From NCBI GenBank assembly GCA_002785585.1, contig PEUI01000222.1:4098-9102 (forward strand): a stretch of DNA of 5,005 nucleotides. The letters are read 5' to 3'. This stretch comes from Lysobacterales bacterium CG02_land_8_20_14_3_00_62_12 (lineage in GTDB: Bacteria > Pseudomonadota > Gammaproteobacteria > Xanthomonadales > Ahniellaceae). The translations under genes and the position numbers were made by a program. Below, piece after piece: positions 1-5,005 of the stretch; the first letter of the stretch is position 1; the number at the start of each line of letters is the position of its first letter. The notes beneath the pieces were generated by a model. It did not search any database and had not been told where the DNA came from. It worked only from the letters and a program-made list of their open reading frames with translations.

Positions 1-53
1 TCACCACCGCAACCGCCAATGCCAGTCCCGGCCAGTGCCAGCCGAGCTCGACT

Positions 54-611
54 TCAAACCTTGTAGCCGCTCATTTCTTCGGCATTGAAATGCACACCGA
101 GACCGAGTGCGATCCGATTGACGAAGTTGAAATAGGCGGTGATCAAATCCGCCAACAAAATATCCGCATCGGCAAAACCCACCGCGCGCAACTGCTCGAC
201 ATCCTCGGCGCGCATGGCGCTGGGGGTCTTGGTCAACTTGAACGCGTAGTCGGCCAACGCCCGATCGGCCGGATTCAATTCGGCGGTCGTGTAATCCACC
301 GCGATCGCATCGAGCAGGCCGGTATCGCTGACATAGCGCGCCAGCGCCTCTCGATGGTGCGCCACGCAGTAGTCACAACCATTGCCGCGCGATGCCACGA
401 CCGCGATCATCTCGCGCTGCTTTCGGCTCAATCCACCGGGCGCAAACAACAGGTCCATGTACAAGGTGAGGTGCGCCACCATCGCCTCCGGGCGCAGGCT
501 GTGCACCTGCAAGATATTGGAAACTTTGCCACGCTTCTTTTCCAGTTCGGCGTAGATTTCGCCGAGCTTGCCAGCGGCCTCGGCCGGGGCGATTTCCTTG
601 ATCCAACTCAT
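54..611 (-). CDS. AhpD-fold peroxidase-related protein (carboxymuconolactone decarboxylase-like family)
   Basis: A 185-residue protein of the AhpD/CMD-like superfamily, closest in style to the uncharacterised peroxidase-related enzymes of about 180-190 residues. The central helix pair carries the redox signature: Glu67, then Cys79-Asp-Tyr-Cys82, with His85 and His86. Glu67, Cys79, Cys82 and His86 match in spacing the Glu, CxxC and His of the AhpD proton relay, while the His that AhpD has between its two cysteines is Tyr81 here. By family it should be a small cytosolic all-helical, probably oligomeric protein with thiol-dependent peroxidase or disulfide reductase activity; the substrate is unknown. 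The reading frame is open back to 689, but I start at the ATG at 609-611 because GGAG lies 7 bases upstream (619-622) and the protein then begins MSWIKEIAP, normal for the family. It follows murJ by 78 bases on the same strand with no convincing terminator between. Family assignment is firm; function is inferred. Confidence 0.9.
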   Translation of the reverse strand: MSWIKEIAPAEAAGKLGEIYAELEKKRGKVSNILQVHSLRPEAMVAHLTLYMDLLFAPGGLSRKQREMIAVVASRGNGCDYCVAHHREALARYVSDTGLLDAIAVDYTTAELNPADRALADYAFKLTKTPSAMRAEDVEQLRAVGFADADILLADLITAYFNFVNRIALGLGVHFNAEEMSGYKV

Positions 612-618
612 TGCTCTA

Positions 619-622
619 CTCC
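619..622 (-). promoter_or_regulatory. Ribosome binding site of the AhpD-like gene
   Basis: GGAG on the minus strand, 7 bases before the ATG at 609-611. It decides the start: the longer reading frame to 689 begins at a codon overlapping the end of murJ, and its extra 26 residues have no family resemblance. Confidence 0.7.
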
Positions 623-689
623 AACAATCATCGGCAACAGAGCCTGCCATCTTAATGGATACCGCGCCCAGCGCGCGGCCAAGTCGCAC

Positions 690-2249
690 TCAGCGATGGC
701 GCGGTTCGCGCAAATCGATCGGGCGCAAACCCAGTACCCAAAGGCCCAAGCCGTAGGCGAAGGCGCCGATCGCAATGGCCAGCAACAGATCGCCAATTCG
801 GCGCACCGTGCCAAGCGCCATCCACGGCCCGACCTGGGCACGCCAAGCCAATACCGCCACCATCATCAGCAGCGCGGCCGCAGTGATTTGCAGCAACAAT
901 TTGCCCCAGCCGGGAGCCGGCCGGAAAATGCCGAGTCGCCGCAGATGCCGCCACAACAACCAACTGTTCAGCACACCGGCCAGCGCCGTCGCCGCCGCGA
1001 TGCCGGCGTGCGCTGCGGTCACCTGCCACCACCACAGCGGGGTCACCAAGGCAATCGTCAACAACACATTGACGACCACGGTCTGGACCGCCACCCGCAT
1101 CGGCGTGCGCGTGTCCTGGCGCGCATAAAAAGCCGGCAACAGTACCTTGCTGAGCATGAAAGCGGGCACACCGATACTCATGGCGGTGATCGCGTAAGCC
1201 GTCATCGCTGCGTCCACCGCACGAAACCGACCATGCCCGAACAACGTGGCGGTCAGTGGTTCTGCCAGCAGCGCCAGGCCCAGCGCCGCCGGAATCGCCA
1301 CCACAGTCGTCAACCGCAGGGCCCAATCCAGCGTCTGCGAAAATCCCTGGGCGTCGGTGTCGGCATAACGCCCCGACAGGTGCGGCAGAATCACCGTGCC
1401 AATGGCGACGCCAAACATGCCGAGCGGAAACTCCACCAAGCGATCCGAGTAATACAACCAGCTCTGTGCTTCCACCACCAGCATGGCGGCGAACATGGTG
1501 CCGACCAGCAAATTGATCTGCGCCACCGAGGAGGAAAAAATCGTTGGCAACATCAACCGGAACACCCGCTGCACCCCGGCATGATGAAAGTCCAGGCGCA
1601 GCCGTGGCCGCAGCCCAAGGCGACGCATGGCCGGCCACAACAGCAACATCTGCAGCAGCCCGGCGACGCACACGCCCCAGGCCAGCGCTTTTTCCGGCAC
1701 GTCGAAATAGCGCGCGAACAGCAACATCGCGACGATCACCGACGCATTGTGCAACACCGGTGCAAACGCCGGCAGGGCAAATTGCCGAAAACTGTTGAGC
1801 ACCGACCCCGCCAACGCGGTCATCGAAATAAACGTCAAATATGGAAAGGTGATGCGCAGCATCTCAGCGACCAAATCAACCTGACTGCTGTGCTTGCCCG
1901 CCAACACCAGAAACAAGCGGGCGATCCATGGCGCCAGCAACATGCCGATTCCGGTTACCAGCACCACGGTCGCCAGCAAGGCGCCGGCCACATGGTCGAT
2001 GAAATCGCGTAACGCCGCCTCATCGCCTTGTTGTCGCAGCTCGCTCAGCACCGGCACGAATGCCGACGCAAACGAGCCCTCGGCAAAGATCCGGCGCAGA
2101 TAATTCGGGATCCGGTACGCCACCACAAACGCGCTCACCGCCGCGCCCGCGCCAAACAGGTTCGCCTGCAAGGTATCGCGCACGAACCCGGCGATGCGCG
2201 ACAGCAGGGTGAAGGCACTAAACACCAAGGTGGATCGCAATAATTTCAT
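690..2249 (-). CDS. murJ: Lipid II flippase MurJ (MviN)
   Basis: A 519-residue polytopic inner-membrane protein of the MOP superfamily. It moves undecaprenyl-linked lipid II from the cytoplasmic to the periplasmic face for peptidoglycan synthesis. The family has 14 transmembrane helices, and hydrophobic segments run along the whole length here. The N-terminus is diagnostic: SRIAGFVRD (17-25), FGAGAAVSAF (32-41) and RRIFAEGSFASAFVPVL (52-68). Arginines 18, 24, 52 and 270, matching residues essential in Escherichia coli MurJ, are all present, the last within YYSDRLVEFPLG (266-277). Length is normal (about 510-525). The ATG at 2247-2249 matches the family N-terminus (MKLLRS), although no good Shine-Dalgarno precedes it; the nearest GAG is 11 bases away. 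It is divergent from rpsT, with 180 bases between the two starts, and I could not pick out a convincing promoter for murJ there. The AhpD-like gene follows on the same strand. Confidence 0.98.
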   Translation of the reverse strand: MKLLRSTLVFSAFTLLSRIAGFVRDTLQANLFGAGAAVSAFVVAYRIPNYLRRIFAEGSFASAFVPVLSELRQQGDEAALRDFIDHVAGALLATVVLVTGIGMLLAPWIARLFLVLAGKHSSQVDLVAEMLRITFPYLTFISMTALAGSVLNSFRQFALPAFAPVLHNASVIVAMLLFARYFDVPEKALAWGVCVAGLLQMLLLWPAMRRLGLRPRLRLDFHHAGVQRVFRLMLPTIFSSSVAQINLLVGTMFAAMLVVEAQSWLYYSDRLVEFPLGMFGVAIGTVILPHLSGRYADTDAQGFSQTLDWALRLTTVVAIPAALGLALLAEPLTATLFGHGRFRAVDAAMTAYAITAMSIGVPAFMLSKVLLPAFYARQDTRTPMRVAVQTVVVNVLLTIALVTPLWWWQVTAAHAGIAAATALAGVLNSWLLWRHLRRLGIFRPAPGWGKLLLQITAAALLMMVAVLAWRAQVGPWMALGTVRRIGDLLLAIAIGAFAYGLGLWVLGLRPIDLREPRHR

Positions 2250-2360
2250 CGCACGGGTGGCTCATGGTCGCGGGTTTGCTTAAAGCAGCGCAGTCTGACG
2301 CAAGCGCCACCGGCAAGGGCGGCGGAGCGCGGGCCAATTCGGGCACAGGCCTGATTCTAT

Positions 2361-2389
2361 TTGACTTGGTGCCGGCTTCCAAAGATAAT
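2361..2389 (+). promoter_or_regulatory. Sigma70-type promoter of rpsT
   Basis: TTGACT (-35, 2361-2366) and GATAAT (-10, 2384-2389) are separated by exactly 17 bases, close to the sigma70 consensus. Transcription should begin near 2396, giving a leader of about 34 bases before the GTG start of rpsT. The bases after the -10 (GCCCGAC) form a GC-rich discriminator, typical of promoters for translation genes that are repressed by ppGpp/DksA; that regulation is inferred. Confidence 0.85.
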
Positions 2390-2417
2390 GCCCGACTCTT
2401 TCAGCACCCCCGATTCC

Positions 2418-2421
2418 GGAG
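2418..2421 (+). promoter_or_regulatory. Ribosome binding site of rpsT
   Basis: GGAG lies 8 bases before the GTG at 2430-2432. It fixes the non-ATG start of rpsT, because no ATG lies in frame between the predicted transcription start and the conserved ANIKSAKKR sequence. Confidence 0.75.
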
Positions 2422-2429
2422 TCCTCCCT

Positions 2430-2693
2430 GTGGCAAATATCAAGTCCGCGAAAAAACGCGCACGCACGTCGGAAAAAGCCCGACTGCAAAACAACAGCCA
2501 GCGTTCCATGGTGCGCTCGGCCGTCAAGAAAGTGATCAAGGCCATTGAAACCGGTGACAAGACCGGCGCCGAATCGGCCTTCGTGGTCGCCCAGCCGCTG
2601 CTCGATCGCTTCAGCGCGCGCGGCTTGTTGCACAAGAACAAAGCCGCCCGTCACAAGAGTCGCCTGACGGCTGCGATCCGTGCCATCAAGTAA
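2430..2693 (+). CDS. rpsT: Small ribosomal subunit protein S20 (bS20)
   Basis: An 87-residue, lysine- and arginine-rich protein that binds 16S rRNA early in assembly of the 30S subunit. Family features are plain: (V/M)ANIKSAKKRAR at the start, SEKARLQNNSQRSMVR (14-29), and RGLLHKNKAARHKSRLTAAI near the C-terminus. The length equals that of the E. coli protein. The start is a GTG (2430-2432) with GGAG 8 bases upstream. The frame continues upstream to an ATG at 2361, but that lies in the -35 box and would add 23 unrelated residues. In E. coli, rpsT starts with UUG and S20 represses its own translation; the GTG here may serve the same control, which is inference. The gene has its own promoter and terminator, so it is probably monocistronic. 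It diverges from murJ and converges on obgE. Confidence 0.98.
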   Translation: MANIKSAKKRARTSEKARLQNNSQRSMVRSAVKKVIKAIETGDKTGAESAFVVAQPLLDRFSARGLLHKNKAARHKSRLTAAIRAIK

Positions 2694-2716
2694 TTTTTGC
2701 GCTGGATTGACCTCGC

Positions 2717-2744
2717 AAAAAAGCCGACGCAAGTCGGCTTTTTT
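2717..2744. terminator. Bidirectional intrinsic terminator between rpsT and obgE
   Basis: A perfect 12-bp inverted repeat, A6-GCCGAC (2717-2728) and GTCGGC-T6 (2733-2744), with loop GCAA, a GNRA-type tetraloop. The core is GC-rich and the symmetric A6/T6 flanks give a T-run after the hairpin on both strands. It lies 24 bases past the rpsT stop and 46 bases past the obgE stop, so it can end both convergent transcripts. Confidence 0.95.
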
Positions 2745-2789
2745 ATTGTCGGCACTAGCGGCTGGCGGCGCCAACCAAAAAGTTTCGTG

Positions 2790-3833
2790 CTAGGCCACCC
2801 CATCCTCGGCGTGTTCCAGCTTTTCTGCATCCAGCAATGCCATCGCCTTGCGACACACCAGCTCGGTACCCTCGCCGGTATAGGCCGAAATGGCAAACCA
2901 GGGCTTACGCCCCCAGCGCAGCCGCGCCACGATGTCCTTGACCCGTGCGGCACGCTCGTCTAACGGCAGCATGTCGATCTTGTTGAGCAGCAACCAGCGT
3001 GGGCGTTTGGACAAGGCCAGATCGAATTTCTTCAGCTCACGCTCAATGATCCGCACCTGAGAAACTGGATCAATGTCCGCATCAAGCGGTGCAATATCAA
3101 CGACATGCAGCAATAAGCTCGTGCGCGACACATGTTTAAGAAACTGGATACCCAGGCCTGCGCCCTCTGCTGCGCCCTCGATCACACCCGGAATATCGGC
3201 GATCACAAAGCTCTTTTCCCGGCCCACCGAAACCACGCCGAGGTTGGGGTACAAGGTGGTGAACGGATAGTCCGCCACTTTCGGCGTGGCGGCGGATACC
3301 GCCCGAATGAAGGTGGATTTGCCCGCGTTTGGAAACCCCAGCAGACCGACATCGGCGAGCAACTTCAGCTCCAGGCGGATGCCGCGTTCTTCACCAGCGG
3401 TTCCCGGCACCGCCTTGGTGGGCGCGCGATTGGTTGAGGTTTTGAAGTTGACGTTACCGGCACCACCGTGACCACCCTGCGCCACCAGCAGGCGCTCGCC
3501 AGGCACGGTCAAGTCGCCAATCACTTCGTCGGTGGCGATGTTGATCACCACCGTGCCGACCGGCACCCGGATCACGCAATCCTCGCCCTTGGCGCCGGTC
3601 ATTTGTCGACCCATGCCGTTTTCGCCGCGCTGCGCCTTGAAGTGCCGCTGGTGGCGAAAATCGATCAGCGTATTGATATTGCTATCGGTGAGCACGTAGA
3701 CGCTGCCGCCGTCACCACCATTGCCGCCATCGGGCCCACCCTGGGGGATGAACTTCTCGCGGCGGAAGCTGACCGAGCCATTGCCACCCTTGCCGGCAGC
3801 AATCTCGATCTCGGCTTCATCGACGAATTTCAT
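2790..3833 (-). CDS. obgE: Obg family GTPase (ObgE/CgtA), 50S assembly factor
   Basis: A 347-residue cytosolic GTPase that binds the 50S subunit, helps its late assembly and links growth to nucleotide pools. The glycine-rich Obg domain fills about residues 1-158 (GKGGNGSVSFRREKF, GGPDGGNGGDGGSVY, GGHGGAGNVNF, NRAPTKAVPG). The G domain follows: G1 GFPNAGKS (166-173), switch I DYPFTTLYPNLG (188-199), G3 DIPG (213-216), G4 NKID (284-287) and G5 SA (316-317). All nucleotide-binding motifs are intact. It is shorter than the E. coli protein (390 residues): the C-terminus ends soon after the G domain with only a brief tail and no long acidic extension. The ATG at 3831-3833 gives the standard MKFVDEAEI start, preceded by GAGGA 6 bases upstream. 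It is the third gene of the rplU-rpmA-obgE operon, 79 bases after rpmA, with a hairpin in that gap and no separate promoter that I can see. Confidence 0.98.
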   Translation of the reverse strand: MKFVDEAEIEIAAGKGGNGSVSFRREKFIPQGGPDGGNGGDGGSVYVLTDSNINTLIDFRHQRHFKAQRGENGMGRQMTGAKGEDCVIRVPVGTVVINIATDEVIGDLTVPGERLLVAQGGHGGAGNVNFKTSTNRAPTKAVPGTAGEERGIRLELKLLADVGLLGFPNAGKSTFIRAVSAATPKVADYPFTTLYPNLGVVSVGREKSFVIADIPGVIEGAAEGAGLGIQFLKHVSRTSLLLHVVDIAPLDADIDPVSQVRIIERELKKFDLALSKRPRWLLLNKIDMLPLDERAARVKDIVARLRWGRKPWFAISAYTGEGTELVCRKAMALLDAEKLEHAEDGVA

Positions 3834-3864
3834 GCGTTGTCCTCTCCATTTTCAGGCAGAAACG

Positions 3865-3889
3865 AAAAGCCCCGCGCGCGGCGGGGCTT
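3865..3889 (-). terminator. Terminator-like hairpin between rpmA and obgE, probably partial
   Basis: A 9-bp GC-rich stem (3867-3875 with 3881-3889) and a 5-base loop. On the minus strand the stem ends in four T residues, then CG and TTT. It sits 23 bases past the rpmA stop and 31 bases before the obgE start. The short, interrupted T-run suggests incomplete termination, so obgE would be made by read-through at a lower level than L21 and L27. The hairpin is seen; the attenuating role is inferred. Confidence 0.65.
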
Positions 3890-3912
3890 CGCGTTGCTGC
3901 GGTCGGCAAGCG

Positions 3913-4173
3913 TCAAGCGTTGCTGACGTTTACCGTGCGGCGACCGCCGTTCGGACCTTTGACGGCGAACTCGACGGTGCCATCCTTGAGCGCGAACAAG
4001 GTGTGATCCCGGCCCATGCCGACATTCACGCCGGGATGGAACTCGGTACCACGCTGGCGCACGATGATGTTGCCAGCATTGATCGCCTCGCCGCCATAAA
4101 TCTTGACGCCGAGGAACTTGGGATTGGAATCGCGGCCATTGCGGGTAGAACCGCCTGCCTTCTTATGTGCCAT
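3913..4173 (-). CDS. rpmA: Large ribosomal subunit protein L27 (bL27)
   Basis: An 86-residue 50S protein whose flexible N-terminal tail reaches the peptidyl transferase centre. Visible family features are MAHKKAGGSTRNGRDSNPK (1-19), LGVKIYGGE (21-29), AGNIIVRQRGT (33-43), HPGVNVGMGRDHTLFAL (46-62) and the basic GGRRTVNV near the end. The N-terminus begins directly with AHKKAGGS, with no Firmicutes-type cleavable extension. The ATG at 4171-4173 is preceded by AAGGAG (4181-4186 on the complement) at 7 bases, a strong ribosome binding site. It lies 36 bases after rplU, the usual pairing, and is certainly co-transcribed with it. Length is normal (about 85 residues). Confidence 0.98.
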   Translation of the reverse strand: MAHKKAGGSTRNGRDSNPKFLGVKIYGGEAINAGNIIVRQRGTEFHPGVNVGMGRDHTLFALKDGTVEFAVKGPNGGRRTVNVSNA

Positions 4174-4209
4174 GGAAAATCTCCTTCAGGAATGCAGCGC
4201 TGCTGGCCT

Positions 4210-4524
4210 TCAGGCCTTGGCAATGCCGGTAATTTCGACTTCGGTGTAGTGCTGACGATGCCCCATCTGCTTGCGATGGTGCTTGCGGCGGCGGAACTTG
4301 ACGATCCGGATTTTGTCGGCGCGACCGTGACTTCTGATCGTCGCTTTCACCGAAGCACCCACCACCGTCGGCTGACCAACCTGGATCGATTCACCATCGC
4401 CAAGCAACAGCACCTGATCAAAAGTGACTGCTGTACCAGGTTCGGCATCGATCAACTCAACACGCAGGATCTCGCCCTGCATCACGCGATATTGTTTACC
4501 GCCAGTAACCACCACTGCGTACAT
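4210..4524 (-). CDS. rplU: Large ribosomal subunit protein L21 (bL21)
   Basis: A 104-residue 23S rRNA-binding protein of the 50S subunit; the E. coli protein has 103. It starts MYAVVVTGGKQYRV, the family signature, and has the C-terminal basic segment KIRIVKFRRRKHHRKQMGHRQ followed by a beta strand ending TGIAKA. The ATG at 4522-4524 has AGAGGA about 6 bases upstream. As the first gene of the operon with rpmA and obgE it sits about 40 bases behind a strong promoter, so the leader is short and leaves little room for a structured regulatory element. Confidence 0.98.
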   Translation of the reverse strand: MYAVVVTGGKQYRVMQGEILRVELIDAEPGTAVTFDQVLLLGDGESIQVGQPTVVGASVKATIRSHGRADKIRIVKFRRRKHHRKQMGHRQHYTEVEITGIAKA

Positions 4525-4569
4525 CGTGAATCCTCTTCTGTAGTTATTTTATGCCCAAAAAGGCGCGCG

Positions 4570-4599
4570 ACTATAGCGGGAGCCAGCGGTCGGGGTCAA
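4570..4599 (-). promoter_or_regulatory. Sigma70-type promoter of rplU-rpmA-obgE
   Basis: On the minus strand, TTGACC (-35, complement of 4594-4599) and TATAGT (-10, complement of 4570-4575) are 18 bases apart, with transcription expected to start near 4563. The discriminator is CGCGCGCC, extremely GC-rich, as at stringently controlled ribosomal promoters. The leader to the rplU ATG is about 38 bases. No other promoter is apparent for the three-gene operon. Confidence 0.85.
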
Positions 4600-4855
4600 C
4601 CTGAAATCATGACTCGCCGTATTCGGGCACTCAAAACGCGCTGCGACAGGGGCAAACATGGCAGCATTCGCCAGCACGCCGAAAACCAAGCGGCGGCACC
4701 CACGAAGCACTCGCCAAGCAGGTTGCCGTGCGGGTCAGACGCGCGCGACGACCGCTCTCGGCGATAGCCGGTCCTGGCACCAAGCTGTCGCTGAACCCCA
4801 CCGACCACGATCACGCCGCAGTGCCAACCAAAGGATAGGTATCGGGCGCACCCAC
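4600..4855. other. Gene-free interval upstream of the rplU promoter
   Basis: About 256 bases between the terminator at 4856-4882 and the rplU promoter. Short frames exist on both strands (for example 4596-4814 minus and 4609-4767 plus), but none has a ribosome binding site or a protein pattern I recognise; they are arginine- or cysteine-rich in the manner of chance frames in GC-rich DNA. I saw no tRNA-like arm set, no repeat and no further hairpin with a T-run. It could hold upstream control sites for rplU or an unrecognised small RNA. Confidence 0.5.
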
Positions 4856-4882
4856 AAAAAAGCGGCCAGCGGCCGCTTTTTT
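4856..4882. terminator. Intrinsic terminator downstream of the partial edge gene
   Basis: A perfect 12-bp inverted repeat, A6-GCGGCC (4856-4867) and GGCCGC-T6 (4871-4882), with a 3-base loop AGC. It lies 21 bases past the minus-strand stop at 4904-4906 and so most likely ends that gene, insulating it from rplU. The symmetric A6/T6 flanks would let it work in either direction, though no plus-strand gene is seen to need it. Confidence 0.92.
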
Positions 4883-4903
4883 GGCACTTTGAGGCAGCCC
4901 CGC

Positions 4904-5005
4904 TCAGCGAAACCGAAACAAGCCACCGCCGCGCGGCACATAGCCATCACGGGCGCTGCGCCGACGCATGCGGTCTTGCAACTCCAGGCGACGATCTTCC
5001 ATCCA
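4904..5005 (-). CDS. C-terminal end of an unidentified protein (partial, cut by the window edge)
   Basis: The last 33 codons of a minus-strand frame that enters from beyond 5005 and stops with TGA at 4904-4906. The visible tail is arginine-rich and helical in character (MEDRRLELQDRMRRR), then RDGYVPRGGG and a final LFRFR. A strong terminator 21 bases downstream supports a real gene end here. An ATG occurs at 5000-5002, but a 32-residue protein is less likely than a tail of a longer one. I do not recognise the family from so short a piece. Confidence 0.6.
   Translation of the reverse strand, partial: WMEDRRLELQDRMRRRSARDGYVPRGGGLFRFR

Noticed and set aside
1..53. Minus-strand frame reading EVELGWHWPGLALAVAVV out to the left edge, hydrophobic like the start of a membrane segment
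   Set aside because: No ATG, GTG or TTG precedes the hydrophobic stretch after the last in-frame stop, and no ribosome binding site is visible. It may be the start of a next gene using a later codon, but 53 bases are not enough to call one.
662..678. Six-base-pair GC hairpin just after the murJ stop
   Set aside because: No T-run follows on the minus strand, so it is not a credible terminator.
612..689. N-terminal extension of the AhpD-like protein to 689
   Set aside because: The extra 26 residues do not resemble the family, the start overlaps the murJ stop, and a good ribosome binding site supports the ATG at 609-611.
90..2012. A 640-codon open frame on the plus strand opposite the AhpD-like gene and murJ
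   Set aside because: Its codons are exact reverse complements of the codons of both real genes, which share a register. It stays open simply because those genes avoid TTA, CTA and TCA codons in GC-rich DNA, and it ends at a murJ TTA Leu codon. The product is rich in His, Gln and Arg with no family pattern.
4194..4203. Ten-base palindrome GCAGCGCTGC between rplU and rpmA
   Set aside because: Short, with no loop and no T-run; it is readily expected by chance in GC-rich DNA.
3721..4767. A 348-codon plus-strand frame opposite rplU, rpmA and the start of obgE
   Set aside because: It lies antisense to three certain genes, has no ribosome binding site, and its product matches nothing recognisable.
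4596..4814. A 72-codon minus-strand frame in the gap upstream of rplU
   Set aside because: It starts with GTG without a ribosome binding site, has no recognisable protein pattern, and its stop codon lies in the -35 box of the rplU promoter.
1..5005. Search by eye for tRNA, CRISPR, insertion sequences and long direct repeats
   Set aside because: No cloverleaf arm set, spaced repeats, transposase motifs or target duplications were found; every gene seen apart from the edge fragment belongs to a known family.

Overview
The window is an ordinary housekeeping region from a GC-rich gammaproteobacterium. The adjacency of murJ, rpsT, obgE, rpmA and rplU, with rpsT transcribed away from murJ and towards obgE, resembles Xanthomonadales (Lysobacterales). 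That placement rests on remembered gene order and protein likeness, not on a database search. I see no mobile element, CRISPR array, rRNA, tRNA or defence-like system, and no strong candidate for a new biological system.

Layout from left to right. At 54-611 (minus) is an AhpD-fold, peroxidase-related protein. It follows murJ (690-2249, minus), the inner-membrane lipid II flippase, by 78 bases on the same strand, so the two may be co-transcribed. A divergent intergenic region (2250-2429) carries a clear sigma70-type promoter for rpsT (2430-2693, plus), which encodes ribosomal protein S20 from a GTG start. rpsT converges on obgE, and a symmetrical hairpin with A6/T6 flanks (2717-2744) can terminate both.

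From 4524 down to 2790 on the minus strand runs the rplU-rpmA-obgE operon (L21, L27 and the ribosome-associated GTPase Obg). It starts at a well-formed promoter (4570-4599). A terminator-like hairpin (3865-3889) lies between rpmA and obgE and may lower obgE expression relative to the two ribosomal proteins. Upstream of the operon, 4600-4855 holds no supportable gene. A strong terminator (4856-4882) then closes a minus-strand gene of which only the last 33 codons are visible (4904-5005).

Together the genes serve ribosome building (S20, L21, L27, Obg) and cell-wall precursor export (MurJ), with one probable redox or peroxidase-like enzyme. The points most worth checking are the internal hairpin before obgE, the GTG start of rpsT, the GC-rich discriminators of both promoters, and the AhpD-like gene sitting where related genomes usually carry ribF.
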